Notes: generated from the sequence alone by a model not told the origin. A DNA stretch of 64,000 nt from CBDHEY01 sp965262305 (GCA_965262305.1 CBDHEY010000002.1:744001-808000); one strand, 5' to 3'; counted from the first letter of the stretch, positions 29,208 through 38,981 are shown. Made by a program: numbers and translations.

Positions 29208-29402
29208 ATGAAATTTATTGCTTTCGTATTCCTTTCAATGATTAGCTCTTTTGTATTGGCTCACCCTGGCCACGACCACAGCGACTGGACCAGCTTTATT
29301 CATCATGCCGCCTGGGTATTACCGGTAATTTGTTTGGTTTCTTTTTATTTTTTCATGAGCGTTAAGTCTTTTTTCGCTAAATCAGAGAATCAAAAACCGT
29401 AA
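29208..29402 (+). CDS. Small exported His-rich membrane protein
   Basis: I do not recognise this 64-residue protein. It has a signal peptide ending SFVLA, then the short metal-binding-looking segment HPGHDHSD, two further His residues and one hydrophobic helix (about 36-52), ending in a basic tail. The layout suggests a small inner-membrane protein with a His cluster facing the periplasm. A His cluster right after the signal peptide is common in metal-handling proteins, but no family can be named. ACAGGATC upstream is a weak RBS. Confidence 0.6.
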   Translation: MKFIAFVFLSMISSFVLAHPGHDHSDWTSFIHHAAWVLPVICLVSFYFFMSVKSFFAKSENQKP

Positions 29403-30211
29403 TTGAATCTTCGAACTTCTTTAGTTCGGCATTGTTGTATTATTTTCAATACATGTGTATGTAAATGCTTTTAGTTCTCTAGTTTGAGTATTGTTGGCTC
29501 TATTGAACTTCCAACAATGCAAGTGAACTGGTGCTCTAGAGCTTATAAATGTGTGGGAGAAAAAGGTATGTCAAGGCGATGTAAATGGAGCTAACTCGTT
29601 TCGGCTTAAAGTGCCTATAAAATCGATATTGAAATAGTGGGGTCAGTATTTTTTTAACGATGTAAAGAGTTTTACATAGAATTAAAGCTATTTTTTCTTT
29701 AGTGATAATTTTTATTGGATATTTCCATTGGAAATTTTAGTCGTTAACTTATATTTTTTATTATTATAAATTTTTCGGATTTTCTTAAAGCGAATCATAA
29801 TAAAAACATATTCATTTTTAAAAAATGTTTGCGAAATTTAGATGAATTCTTTGAAAAAGGATAAGCAAAGAACCGCAAGACACTTATTGACGTGTTTCTT
29901 TTTTTTGTTACCTATATCTACGCTTCTATTTAAAATTTTTAATTTCCAACAATAGCTGTAATGATTTCCTAATGTTACCTAACGAACCGCAATATTACCC
30001 ATGTTCGAATTTTTTTTGGGAAATTCATGCTTCGATAAAGTCAAACTGCGATTCTAGCTAATATGCTGTTTTAAATTTGACCATAGTTCAACATTGTTGT
30101 TGTGCAAATCTGTGCTTTAAATAAGTTGAGTCTTTATTTGCTAGTACCTCGTTCTTAATTTCTGAACAAGGAAAAGGCTTTACAACAAAAATAAATAAGC
30201 AGAGGTTAACT
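29403..30211. other. 809-base AT-rich region without a confident gene
   Basis: No known RNA, transposon end or sigma-54 site is recognised. One 37-codon frame (29842-29955, +) would encode a short basic-then-hydrophobic peptide with no good RBS and is not called. Small inverted repeats such as TGTTGG/CCAACA near 29490-29520 are within chance for such DNA. The region probably holds the promoter of the secreted protein at 30212. Confidence 0.6.
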
Positions 30212-31600
30212 ATGTATAATTTTTATAAGCGCTTTATAGTTTTTTCAGCAGTTTTTCTCGTTGGAAGTATTTTTAGCTACACTCATGCCCAATCATGTCC
30301 TTCAAGCCATCCGTATCAATGCGGCGGTGCTTGTTACGTCGATTCAAACCAAGCCGCTTCTGGCGGATGTAGTGGTGGGAATAATTCTGGAGGGAATAAT
30401 TCGGGCGGCAATAATAACTCCGGTGGAAATAACAATTCTGGAGGGAATAATAATTCTGGCGGTAGTAACAACGGAGATCAGTGTTTTAGTTCCGAAAATC
30501 CTTCTTTAGTTGAATCTGGTCGTAGAACCCAATTTACCCAGAGTTGGTGTGATACTAACTGTGTAACCTTTGTTGGCAATGGCACTGGATGTTTAAATGC
30601 TGCTGGCACATTTGTAAGTAATGCAAATATTTGTAGTGATCCTGCAAACGCCAAAGAAGCGATGATTGATATTGAATACAATCTGGGCATTAACATTGAT
30701 GATCAGTTCATTGCTCAATCTGGCTATCAAGGCGCCCCACCATCAATTAACCCAGGTTTGACACTAGCAGATGCTCGAACATATTTTCGTGCATTGTTAG
30801 GTCGTTCCGAAGGTGACGAATTAACGAATGCGCTCAATACAAACGGTGATAACTGGATAGACCGAAATGAAGCAAGCCAAGCTAAAGGGGCAGACCCGCG
30901 ACAAGTGCTAACGACAGGATTTGGATGCGGATTATCTACCGATGATATTCTAGCGTATGTCGGTCTTTATATTGGTGACGGTGCGATTGATAAGTATGCG
31001 GGTGATCTAGATAATTCCGTGAAAGATGCAATGTTGAGATTTACACGTAGCTGGCAGCCTGGAACCGATGTGCAGGGTTGTGAATATCGTGGCGGTTGTA
31101 GCGGAGGCAGTAATGGCGGCAACAATGGTGCAAATAACGGCGGTAGCAACGGAGGAAATGATAGTGGTAGCAGTGGAGGCAACACTGGTAATAGCTATTA
31201 TTTTATTATCAATAAAGGTGATGGAACCAAAATGGGAACAGCTGCAACAGGAAATAACTCTCGAGTGAATTCGTTGAGTGGGAACAATAATTCAAACGAT
31301 ACTAAGTGGAAAGTGAATGACAGTGATGGTGGTTTCTTTTATCTACTGCACCGCAAATCTAACAAGCATGTTCGACCCTACAGTGCGAACAATGGTGCGT
31401 CGTTGAGACTGCAACCAAATACTTGGAGAGGCCCTCTACAGCAATATCGTTTTGTGGATTCTGGCGATGGTTATGGGTACATACGTAATCGAGAAACAGG
31501 TAAACAATTACGATCTTATGGTCAAGGTAATTACATACAGAATCGTCCTTCTTCTTGGCAGGGTTCTCAAAACCGTTGGAAGTTTGAATCAACGAACTAA
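30212..31600 (+). CDS. Secreted protein with Gly/Asn linkers, EF-hand-like loop and beta-trefoil-like C-terminus
   Basis: This 462-residue exported protein has a signal peptide (cleavage near residue 26), a short Cys-rich N-terminal motif (residues 29-53) and a Gly-Asn-Ser linker (54-89). The central domain (about 91-292) has many cysteines and one EF-hand-like calcium loop at 209-220 (N209, N211, D213, I216, E220). A second Gly/Asn/Ser linker (about 293-327) leads to a C-terminal domain with three similar segments (TKWKV, QQYRF, NRWKF), the spacing expected of a ricin-type trefoil with QxW-like motifs. Linkers of this kind are typical of extracellular polysaccharide-binding proteins. No catalytic residues can be assigned; it may be a lectin or an enzyme of an unrecognised type. 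Confidence 0.75.
   Translation: MYNFYKRFIVFSAVFLVGSIFSYTHAQSCPSSHPYQCGGACYVDSNQAASGGCSGGNNSGGNNSGGNNNSGGNNNSGGNNNSGGSNNGDQCFSSENPSLVESGRRTQFTQSWCDTNCVTFVGNGTGCLNAAGTFVSNANICSDPANAKEAMIDIEYNLGINIDDQFIAQSGYQGAPPSINPGLTLADARTYFRALLGRSEGDELTNALNTNGDNWIDRNEASQAKGADPRQVLTTGFGCGLSTDDILAYVGLYIGDGAIDKYAGDLDNSVKDAMLRFTRSWQPGTDVQGCEYRGGCSGGSNGGNNGANNGGSNGGNDSGSSGGNTGNSYYFIINKGDGTKMGTAATGNNSRVNSLSGNNNSNDTKWKVNDSDGGFFYLLHRKSNKHVRPYSANNGASLRLQPNTWRGPLQQYRFVDSGDGYGYIRNRETGKQLRSYGQGNYIQNRPSSWQGSQNRWKFESTN
30373..30475 (+). repeat. In-frame GGNN(N)S tandem repeat
   Basis: Imperfect 12- to 15-base units encode Gly-Gly-Asn-Asn-(Asn)-Ser six or seven times inside the secreted protein gene. The copies differ at wobble positions, so this is a mature protein linker rather than a fresh DNA expansion. 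Confidence 0.8.
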
Positions 31601-31730
31601 TATAGCGGCTAAATACAAACATAGGGATGTGTTTGTTAATTTATTCGATATTTTTGGTTAATTAGAAGATCTTTAACTAGATCATGAAGTTTGCTTTGTA
31701 CAGTTTTTTCAAGAAAAATTATTATGTATC

Positions 31731-32477
31731 TTGAATAAATTTAGCTTATTAAATATGCGATATTCTCACTTTCCGAAATTACTTTTATTTTTTATTTTTA
31801 TCGCATGCTCTATTTGTATTTTTTTTATTTTGCAAGGATCTCCGCACGAAGAAAAGCATTATTTAAAATTCAAAGAAGAAAATAGGGTTGTAGACCAAGT
31901 TGTATCTCTCGTAGGTAAAAAGCAGAATAATTTAATAAAAATTGATTCCGAAGAAGCTTCGTTGCAAATTGAAACCGGTACTCAAATAGAATTAAAGCAA
32001 GATCTAATTAAACCCAGTAAAACAAAACGAATCATAAATTCTTATGATTTAACTATTTTTAATGATGCGTATTCTAACTATATATCTGTTCTAAGTGATA
32101 TCGATGGGAGGCATAAAGAATATGTTTTTTCATCCTATCCTCTTTTTAAACCAAGTAATGATGAATTGAACTATGGTATACAAGGTTGCTATGTCAGTGG
32201 GGTCTACGTAGATTACGGAGCGACTCTGGTAACAGTATCGCAACAAAATGATGAGATTAAGCTATACAGTTACAAATGTATTTTTAATAGTGAATTCAAC
32301 CGATATCTAGTTGAAAAGACTCCAATGGAGGAAAGGATTAAGAAAAGTATTCATGGCGAATTTGGAAATATTGAAATAGTTAACATGAATGAATATGGTG
32401 AGGGAGATCATGTTCAAGAACCCGAATTCTCATTTGGCCCTTCATCTGAAGACGATATCGACGAACCAGAAATCTAA
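31731..32477 (+). CDS. Hypothetical single-pass membrane protein
   Basis: I do not recognise this 248-residue product. It has a membrane helix near residues 17-36 (LLLFFIFIACSICIFFIL), then a charged, soluble domain with several Tyr-rich segments and two cysteines (near 156 and 183) and a strongly acidic C-terminus. The start is uncertain: TTG at 31731, or ATG at 31755, which would still keep the helix. It stands alone between the secreted trefoil protein and the PuuD-like gene. Confidence 0.6.
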   Translation: MNKFSLLNMRYSHFPKLLLFFIFIACSICIFFILQGSPHEEKHYLKFKEENRVVDQVVSLVGKKQNNLIKIDSEEASLQIETGTQIELKQDLIKPSKTKRIINSYDLTIFNDAYSNYISVLSDIDGRHKEYVFSSYPLFKPSNDELNYGIQGCYVSGVYVDYGATLVTVSQQNDEIKLYSYKCIFNSEFNRYLVEKTPMEERIKKSIHGEFGNIEIVNMNEYGEGDHVQEPEFSFGPSSEDDIDEPEI

Positions 32478-32680
32478 CGCTTAAATCAAATAGCGTGCCC
32501 TTTACAAAGAGATGTTAGTAATCATTCCCCCAACAAATGATTAAAAAGTAATCTTTGTTTAATATCCCAAGTTGGTCTTTCAAAGTGGTGGTTTTCTATA
32601 TATAAAGTATAACTTTGTATCTTACCAAAGGACTGTTATACCATAGCTTCCCAAATACCTATATAACAGAATGGTTTCAT

Positions 32681-33328
32681 ATGAATACAATGGTAATTGT
32701 TTCTTTTTTGATCAAGTGGGCGCATTTGCTTTTTGGTTTAGCCTGGATCGGCATGCTTTACTACTTTAATTTTGTGCAGATGGAATATTTTAAGGAAGCG
32801 ACATCAGAAGCTTTGAGTGATGCAAAGGCTAAGCTAGCGCCCAGGGCACTCGCTTGGTTTCGTTGGGGGGCAAAGTTTACTTTTGTAACGGGTGTGATTC
32901 TTCTGATTGGATTACATCATCAAGGCCTGTTAAATGACTATATTGTAATTGGTTCACTGCTTGGTACCCTTATGTTTGTGAATGTAATGGCAATTATTTG
33001 GCCAAAACAGAAGATTGTTCTTGGAATGAGAGAGGGTGATGTCGCGCAGGCTAGTGCAAGAGCGGCCTTGGCTTCACGTACTAATACCATGTTTTCAATT
33101 CCTATGGCGTTTTTTATGCTTGCATCCCATCAAATGGGTTACACGGCAGATAGCTTACTCTCTGTTAGTGGCAATGATTTGGGGTTGTGGCTATCGCTTG
33201 CTGTAATTGTTGCGTTAGAAGCGAATGCAATTTTTGGTACGCTTGGTCCAATGAAAGGGATTCGAGGAGTGATATACTCTGGATTAATTTTAACCGCTGT
33301 AATTTATTGCCTAACCTTATTCCTGTAG
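32681..33328 (+). CDS. PuuD-like (urate oxidase N-terminal) membrane protein
   Basis: The 215-residue protein from the ATG at 32681 has about six membrane helices. Its start, KWAHLLFGLAWIGMLYYFNFVQ, resembles the membrane part of urate hydroxylase PuuD (Urate_ox_N). The conserved His in helix 1 and WIG motif are present, but the cytochrome-like C-terminal domain of full-length PuuD is missing. Short proteins of this kind are often annotated as urate hydroxylase without evidence. A TTG at 32615 gives a longer but unlikely form. It is followed 18 bases later by the coiled-coil gene. Confidence 0.7.
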   Translation: MNTMVIVSFLIKWAHLLFGLAWIGMLYYFNFVQMEYFKEATSEALSDAKAKLAPRALAWFRWGAKFTFVTGVILLIGLHHQGLLNDYIVIGSLLGTLMFVNVMAIIWPKQKIVLGMREGDVAQASARAALASRTNTMFSIPMAFFMLASHQMGYTADSLLSVSGNDLGLWLSLAVIVALEANAIFGTLGPMKGIRGVIYSGLILTAVIYCLTLFL

Positions 33329-33346
33329 AAAACTTCACATCGTATT

Positions 33347-34087
33347 ATGTCAAATAGAAGAGAGCCCACAATATCCGGATCCGCCTTGGGTGAAGAATCA
33401 CAACGAACATCCAGGACAAACGCTCCAGGGGAAGCTGTATCTAGACCTGTTACCGATTCGCGATCGTCTCGTGTTGTACAGACGCGAGTCGTCAAGAAAT
33501 CTTCTCCGCTTGTATATTTTTTATTGTTTATAGCTTTTGGTTTTTCTGGTTTTACCTTTTGGCAACTATTGGAATCAAAAAAGACGTTAGATATCGCCAA
33601 TCAGCGTATTCAAGAGCTAGAGGGAAAACTGGAATTGACTGGAGATGAATCCACAGCATCAAACGCCGCAATACAGGCGAAGTTAAAATGGGCTGATTCC
33701 GAAATTAGAAAACTTTGGGGTGTCTCCTATGATACTAATCGCAAAGCCATTGCTAAAAATAAAGATGCCGTAAGTGCTGCAACAGGTAACTTAAAGCGAG
33801 TGACCAAAGATGTATCTGAATTGAAAACCGGGCTCTCTGAAGAAATTAAGAAGCAATCACAAGGCTTGTTAAGCGATGTGGAAGTACTTAATGAACTTGT
33901 TTCTGCTAATCAGGCGAGTTTGTCGAGCATAGAAGCGATAAGCGCTCAACTCTCTACTAAGAATCAGGAGTTAAGTGCTAAACTAAACAAAGTTGATCAG
34001 ACAATAAAAGTTCAATCTGAAGATATCGAAGCGATTAATGCATTTAGGCGGCAAGTTAATCAAAAATTGCTTAACCTCCCAAATTGA
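33347..34087 (+). CDS. Hypothetical membrane-anchored coiled-coil protein
   Basis: I do not recognise this 246-residue protein. A polar N-terminal region (1-50) precedes one membrane helix (about 53-72). Long heptad-patterned stretches follow (73-95 and 120-240), ending in a basic tail. The topology suggests a cytoplasmic N-terminus and an elongated periplasmic coiled coil. It may be co-transcribed with the PuuD-like gene 18 bases upstream. Confidence 0.7.
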   Translation: MSNRREPTISGSALGEESQRTSRTNAPGEAVSRPVTDSRSSRVVQTRVVKKSSPLVYFLLFIAFGFSGFTFWQLLESKKTLDIANQRIQELEGKLELTGDESTASNAAIQAKLKWADSEIRKLWGVSYDTNRKAIAKNKDAVSAATGNLKRVTKDVSELKTGLSEEIKKQSQGLLSDVEVLNELVSANQASLSSIEAISAQLSTKNQELSAKLNKVDQTIKVQSEDIEAINAFRRQVNQKLLNLPN

Positions 34088-34360
34088 TCGACTACCTGAG
34101 TTTTCATTTATCTTTTGATTTTATTGTAAGTAGCGGGATATTTTCATTTAAGTTTAAAAGCAATCTTTTAAAATTTAATTGAGATACGATTTTTAAGCCG
34201 AATTAGTATTTATTGCTTCAATTAAATTCGTACTCCTGAGTAATCTCTCGGCGTAAAAATGGATATATTGGTTATTTTTAGTCTGAGTTTTCTTAAAATG
34301 CTAAAACCATTTTAGGCTTACTACAGGCTTCTTCATCTACGAAAACATTATTCAAGTATT

Positions 34361-35986
34361 ATGATATTCAACTCCATCGAATACCTTATTTTTCTTCCTC
34401 TTGTTTATTTGATTTACCTTAAATTAAATCATCGAGGGCAAAATATTTGGCTACTGTTAGCCAGTTATGTTTTTTATGGGTGGTGGGACGTAAGGTTTTT
34501 ATTTTTAATCACTATTTCTACCAGTGTCGATTATTTCTGTGGAAAATTGATGGACCAAGGAAAGATCGATAAAAAGGATGCAATTCAAGGTGTTGGATTT
34601 TTAGCCGCATCTGCCATTCTTTTCTTGTGGCTGTTAAACAATGCAAATCGGGGTGATCCAACGCTTATTTTGCTTGCTTTGGGATCAGTCATTTTACTCG
34701 TAGTGTTTCTACTAATAAGCAAGACTTTTCTTGCTCCAATGACTGAGCAAAGAAGAAAGAAATTTGTCTTGGTAGTGAGCATGTGCACTAACCTAGGCTT
34801 ATTGGGTGTTTTCAAATACTTTAATTTCTTTATCGAAAGTGCCGAAAGTACATTGATGTCGTTAGGAATGTCTGAAGCATCTCTCACGCATCTTGATATT
34901 ATTTTGCCGGTAGGTATTTCGTTTTATACGTTCCAAACCATGAGCTATACCATCGATATCTATCGTGGCAAACTCAAGCCTTGTAATAACTTTTTAGATT
35001 TTGCGCTGTTTGTTTCCTTTTTTCCGCAGCTGGTTGCCGGTCCAATTGAACGCGCGACAAATCTTTTACCTCGTATCTCACAAGAAAGAAAAGTTACTTT
35101 AGATAATTTTGCCAGTGGACTTGGCTTGATTTTTTACGGTTTGTTTAAAAAAATTGTTATTGCCGACGGACTCGCGGGGTCTGTCGCGTCGGTTTATGGA
35201 TCGAGTGGTGCGGTAACTTGGCTAGAGGTTGTGGTCGCGACACTTTGTTTCACGGTTCAAATTTATTGCGATTTCTCTGGTTATTCCGATGTTGCCCGAG
35301 GTACATCGCGTTTGCTAGGCATTGAGTTGATGCGCAACTTTAATATGCCTTACTTTTCGCGTTCGCCAAGTGAATTCTGGCAAAGGTGGCACATTAGTTT
35401 ATCCAGCTGGTTGCGAGATTATCTTTATATCTCATTAGGTGGAAACCGCCAAGGTAAAATTATGACTTACCGTAACCTAATGCTGACAATGTTATTGGGC
35501 GGCCTTTGGCATGGTGCTGCATGGAATTTTGTTCTTTGGGGGGCATTTCAAGGTGGTATACTTTGTCTGTACCGAATGGTTGGAATCGATAGTAAAACCT
35601 CAGATGTTTTAACGTTTAAAAATGCTTTAGGTTTCTTTTTCTCAATGGCGGTGTTTTTCTTGTTTACCTGTTACGGTTGGATGCTTTTTCGTGCCGAATC
35701 TTTAGATCAGGTAGTGCTATATACAGAAATTCTGTTTACCCAATTTAGTCTATCAGGTCTAAACATGAAATTTCCATCACTGGCAACACTGATCGGTTTG
35801 ATGATTCTTGTTGGTTATGAACTAAATGGATTCATTAAAGAAAGAAAAGGGCAAGATGATACGCCTCTGGGTCAAAGGTCTACGATGATCATTGCTAAGC
35901 ATTCTCTATTATATGGGTTAATGCTTATGACGTTTGCAGGAGCATTAAGCACGCCGCCAGTTGATTTTATTTACTTCCAGTTTTAA
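34361..35986 (+). CDS. MBOAT family O-acyltransferase (AlgI-like)
   Basis: The 541-residue polytopic membrane protein belongs to the AlgI/DltB group, which passes acyl groups across the inner membrane for O-acetylation of surface polymers. The signatures are FPQLVAGPIERATNLLP, YCDFSGYSDVARG, EFWQRWHISLSSWLRDYLYI and the catalytic His in GGLWHGAAWNF. The next gene starts at the base after its stop codon and encodes a periplasmic SGNH-like protein, the usual partner. No polysaccharide synthesis genes are adjacent, so the polymer acylated is unknown; alginate genes are absent here. Confidence 0.93.
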   Translation: MIFNSIEYLIFLPLVYLIYLKLNHRGQNIWLLLASYVFYGWWDVRFLFLITISTSVDYFCGKLMDQGKIDKKDAIQGVGFLAASAILFLWLLNNANRGDPTLILLALGSVILLVVFLLISKTFLAPMTEQRRKKFVLVVSMCTNLGLLGVFKYFNFFIESAESTLMSLGMSEASLTHLDIILPVGISFYTFQTMSYTIDIYRGKLKPCNNFLDFALFVSFFPQLVAGPIERATNLLPRISQERKVTLDNFASGLGLIFYGLFKKIVIADGLAGSVASVYGSSGAVTWLEVVVATLCFTVQIYCDFSGYSDVARGTSRLLGIELMRNFNMPYFSRSPSEFWQRWHISLSSWLRDYLYISLGGNRQGKIMTYRNLMLTMLLGGLWHGAAWNFVLWGAFQGGILCLYRMVGIDSKTSDVLTFKNALGFFFSMAVFFLFTCYGWMLFRAESLDQVVLYTEILFTQFSLSGLNMKFPSLATLIGLMILVGYELNGFIKERKGQDDTPLGQRSTMIIAKHSLLYGLMLMTFAGALSTPPVDFIYFQF

Positions 35987-37087
35987 GTGAACCCCATGCT
36001 AAAAAAGAATTTGATTCTGGTTTTCGTTTTTACATTTGTTTCTTTGCTTGCATTGGATTTACTGATTGGTGCTGTAGTCACTAAGTTTAGTTTTATTCCA
36101 AGCCAATCCTCGATTTCAAAATATTTTTCTTATGGTGTGTCGACTTCGCGTAAACTAAACGTGTTGGTCGGCAACTCTGATGAAGATGCTTTTTCTATTT
36201 CTAAAGCTGGTTGGAATACTCAGCTTCCAGATCGAATACCTAGTACTAGCACAGAGTGCGAGAAAAAAGTTACCATTTATGGAATGTCTTTTTCAGCAAG
36301 AATCGCGCGAGCACTTCATAAATTAGACCCGTGTTATTCACCAAGAAGTGTCGTCGGTCCCAGTTCGCCACTGTCTCATTCATACTATTCCTTTAAGACT
36401 CTGAATGATCAAGATGACTCCTCTGTCGCGGTGCTTGCAATATTAGCCTCATCGCTTCCAAAGATTCAGTCAGTGAGCCATGGTAGTGTTGCTTTTGAAT
36501 TTCCCGGTGCACACTTGTATCCACGTTATTTTTTAGAAAATGGCGCTTTATCTTATAAGGATACACCGGTTAAAAACTTGAGGGATTATCGAGAGATGCT
36601 CAATAGCCAAGATTTGACTCAAGCATTTAAAACCTACTTATCTGAAAACGATGCCTATTTCGCGCCATTTATATTTAGCTACGAATGGGCGGACTATTCT
36701 GTATTTTTACGCTTGCTAAGGCGCGCTTACGCACAAAACTATATACGCTCAGTAACCGCAAACGTTTTTGATGGAAATCGCTTTATTAACTCGCAAGAAT
36801 TCATCGATGTTTCAAAAGCGCTCGTGGCTGACTTTGCAGATAGTGCGAAACAAAGCAGTAAGCTGCCTGTGATTATTCTTCTTAATGATTTAAATTATGC
36901 TGAAACGCTCGATGAGGTGTTTGGTTCGTTTTTAAAGGAAAAAGGCATCGCCTATCTTTCTTCTTCTGAATTTATCGATAGCCGGAACGTAAAAAACTTT
37001 CTCGGTGATGGCCATTATGTCCCTAAAAACGACGCGCTTTTAGCCCAAGGCTTGAAGAGTAAAATCGAAGGGTTACTCAATAAGTAA
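35987..37087 (+). CDS. Periplasmic SGNH-like acyl-transfer partner of the MBOAT protein
   Basis: The 366-residue protein starts at a GTG immediately after the MBOAT stop codon. It has one N-terminal membrane anchor (about 8-28). A candidate nucleophile motif, GMSFSARI (GxSxS near residue 98), and a candidate Asp-His pair near the C-terminus (LGDGHYVPK) fit the SGNH fold found in AlgJ/AlgX-type acetyltransferases. Family assignment is by this pattern and by position, not by strong similarity that I can recall. Confidence 0.72.
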   Translation: MNPMLKKNLILVFVFTFVSLLALDLLIGAVVTKFSFIPSQSSISKYFSYGVSTSRKLNVLVGNSDEDAFSISKAGWNTQLPDRIPSTSTECEKKVTIYGMSFSARIARALHKLDPCYSPRSVVGPSSPLSHSYYSFKTLNDQDDSSVAVLAILASSLPKIQSVSHGSVAFEFPGAHLYPRYFLENGALSYKDTPVKNLRDYREMLNSQDLTQAFKTYLSENDAYFAPFIFSYEWADYSVFLRLLRRAYAQNYIRSVTANVFDGNRFINSQEFIDVSKALVADFADSAKQSSKLPVIILLNDLNYAETLDEVFGSFLKEKGIAYLSSSEFIDSRNVKNFLGDGHYVPKNDALLAQGLKSKIEGLLNK

Positions 37088-37183
37088 TCCCAATCAAAGG
37101 TTTCTTTAAAAATAACCACTTTGCGCTAATCTAGGGGTTATAATCTTTACAAAGAATACAAAACATAAACAGGGTGAAAAACG

Positions 37184-38704
37184 ATGACGACAGTTATCCC
37201 TCAAGATCATATTATTGAAAGTGTGGCCGATGCGCTTCAATACATTTCTTATTACCATCCAAAAGATTTTATCGACGCAATCTACGGCGCCTACCAAAAA
37301 GAAGCCAACCCGGCAGCAAAGGACGCGATGGCGCAAATCTTGATTAACTCTAGGATGTGTGCAGAAGGGCACAGGCCTATATGCCAAGATACTGGAATTA
37401 TTACCGCCTTTGTCAATGTGGGCATGGGCGTGCAAATTGAAGGTGATATGAGCCTTGATGATATGATCAATGAAGGTGTGCGACGTGCATATACCCATCC
37501 CGATAATGTGTTGCGAGCTTCTATCTTAGAGGATCCTGATGGGGCACGTAAAAACACCAAAGATAATACCCCGGCGATTATTCACTATAAACTGGTTCCC
37601 GGTAACGAAATTGATATTCATGTAGCAGCAAAAGGTGGCGGCTCAGAAGCAAAGTCAAAATTTGCTATGCTAAACCCTTCCGACTCTGTAGTGGATTGGG
37701 TGCTAAAAATGGTTCCACAAATGGGTGCGGGTTGGTGTCCTCCGGGTATGTTAGGAATCGGTATCGGAGGTACGGCAGAAAAAGCGATGTTGCTTGCTAA
37801 AGAATCACTCTTAGAGCCAGTTGATATCCAAGAACTTAGAGAAACTGGGCCAAAAAATAGAGCAGAAGAATTGCGCTTAGAATTGGTGGATAAAGTTAAC
37901 GCGTTAGGCATAGGTGCTCAGGGTTTAGGTGGCCTAACAACCGTGCTTGATGTAAAAGTAAAAGACTATCCCACCCATGCGGCGAACAAGGCTGTGGCGA
38001 TTATTCCAAATTGCGCAGCGACTCGACATGCGCACTTCACGCTAGATGGCACTGGACCTTCATTGCAAGTTCCACCCAGTCTAGACGATTGGCCGGAAAT
38101 CACCTGGGAGGTGGGTGATTCTGTTAGACGCGTCAATGTTGACGAGATTACAGCTGAATCCGTACAAGAGTGGCAACCAGGCGAAACCGTCTTACTTTCA
38201 GGAAAAATCCTAACAGGCCGAGATGCTGCCCACAAACGCATGGTTGATATGATTTCAAAAGGTGAAACCCTACCTGTTGATTTTAAAAACCGCTTTATCT
38301 ATTACGTTGGTCCTGTTGACCCTGTGCGCGAAGAAGTTGTTGGCCCAGCCGGCCCAACGACAGCAACACGAATGGATAAATTCACTCGCACAGTGTTAGA
38401 AGAAACTGGCTTAATAGGAATGATTGGAAAAGCCGAACGGGGCGATGGTGCTATCGAAGCCATTAAAGATAGTAAAGCGGTGTACTTAATGGCAGTGGGT
38501 GGCGCTGCTTACCTGGTATCAAAAGCGATTGTTAATTCAAAAGTGGTCGGTTTCGCCGATTTAGGAATGGAAGCGATTTACGAGTTCGAAGTGAAAGATA
38601 TGCCTGTGACCGTTGCAGTTGATTCAAAGGGTGAATCTGTACATAAAACAGGTCCTCAAATTTGGAAAGCGAAAATTGAAGAGCATGCGCTAGAAGTTAA
38701 GTAA
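37184..38704 (+). CDS. Fumarate hydratase class I (iron-sulfur)
   Basis: The enzyme interconverts fumarate and malate in the TCA cycle using a [4Fe-4S] cluster. The 506-residue protein has cluster cysteines corresponding to C67 (CQDTGI), C185 (GAGWCPPG) and C277 (PNCAATRH), with spacing close to the E. coli FumA triplet. Later motifs include PVREEVVGPAGPTTATRMDKFT. It belongs to the single-chain FumA/FumB type. It has its own terminator. Confidence 0.95.
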   Translation: MTTVIPQDHIIESVADALQYISYYHPKDFIDAIYGAYQKEANPAAKDAMAQILINSRMCAEGHRPICQDTGIITAFVNVGMGVQIEGDMSLDDMINEGVRRAYTHPDNVLRASILEDPDGARKNTKDNTPAIIHYKLVPGNEIDIHVAAKGGGSEAKSKFAMLNPSDSVVDWVLKMVPQMGAGWCPPGMLGIGIGGTAEKAMLLAKESLLEPVDIQELRETGPKNRAEELRLELVDKVNALGIGAQGLGGLTTVLDVKVKDYPTHAANKAVAIIPNCAATRHAHFTLDGTGPSLQVPPSLDDWPEITWEVGDSVRRVNVDEITAESVQEWQPGETVLLSGKILTGRDAAHKRMVDMISKGETLPVDFKNRFIYYVGPVDPVREEVVGPAGPTTATRMDKFTRTVLEETGLIGMIGKAERGDGAIEAIKDSKAVYLMAVGGAAYLVSKAIVNSKVVGFADLGMEAIYEFEVKDMPVTVAVDSKGESVHKTGPQIWKAKIEEHALEVK

Positions 38705-38768
38705 GAATGTTAAGTAAAATCTAATTATAAAAAATCTTGGAAAGAGTTTATTTTTTGCACGTCATTTT

Positions 38769-38806
38769 AAAAAGCAGTCATGTGAATTTACATGACTGCT
38801 TTTTTT
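38769..38806 (+). terminator. Intrinsic terminator of the fumarase gene
   Basis: A perfect 15-bp stem, with arms at 38769-38783 and 38790-38804, closes a 6-base loop and ends in a run of T. Confidence 0.95.
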
Positions 38807-38875
38807 GTTGAAGAGTATTTGAAAGTGTAAAAATAAATATATAGTTTTTAACTTCTGGTTTTTCCACTAAGCAGA

Positions 38876-38978
38876 CATTAACGTTTTGCACAGCTGCATT
38901 TTTGGTGGAGCCCGTTTGTGCTATCAAGCACAAAAAGGAGAGACGGAAAAAATATCAGCTGGTGCAACTTGTTAGCAC
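38876..38978 (-). other. attC recombination site at the end of the distal cassette
   Basis: On the minus strand the outer cores are GTGCTAAC (38978-38971) and GTTAATG (38882-38876). Inside them, after three-base spacers, TTGCAC-AGCTG (38886-38896) pairs with CAGCT-GTGCAA (38956-38967). The pairing leaves one unpaired extra G at 38961-38962. An imperfect hairpin with an extrahelical base in the L arm is the mark of attC and sets its orientation on the minus strand. The site is about 103 bases and starts 3 bases after the gene's stop codon. Confidence 0.75.
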
Positions 38979-38981
38979 TAA

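Noticed and set aside
29842..29955. Possible 37-residue small membrane peptide in the 809-base gap
   Set aside because: No good RBS and composition is what AT-rich DNA gives by chance.
30373..30475. CRISPR-like array of short repeats
   Set aside because: The repeats are 12-15 bases, in frame and vary at wobble positions; they encode a Gly/Asn linker. No spacers or cas genes.
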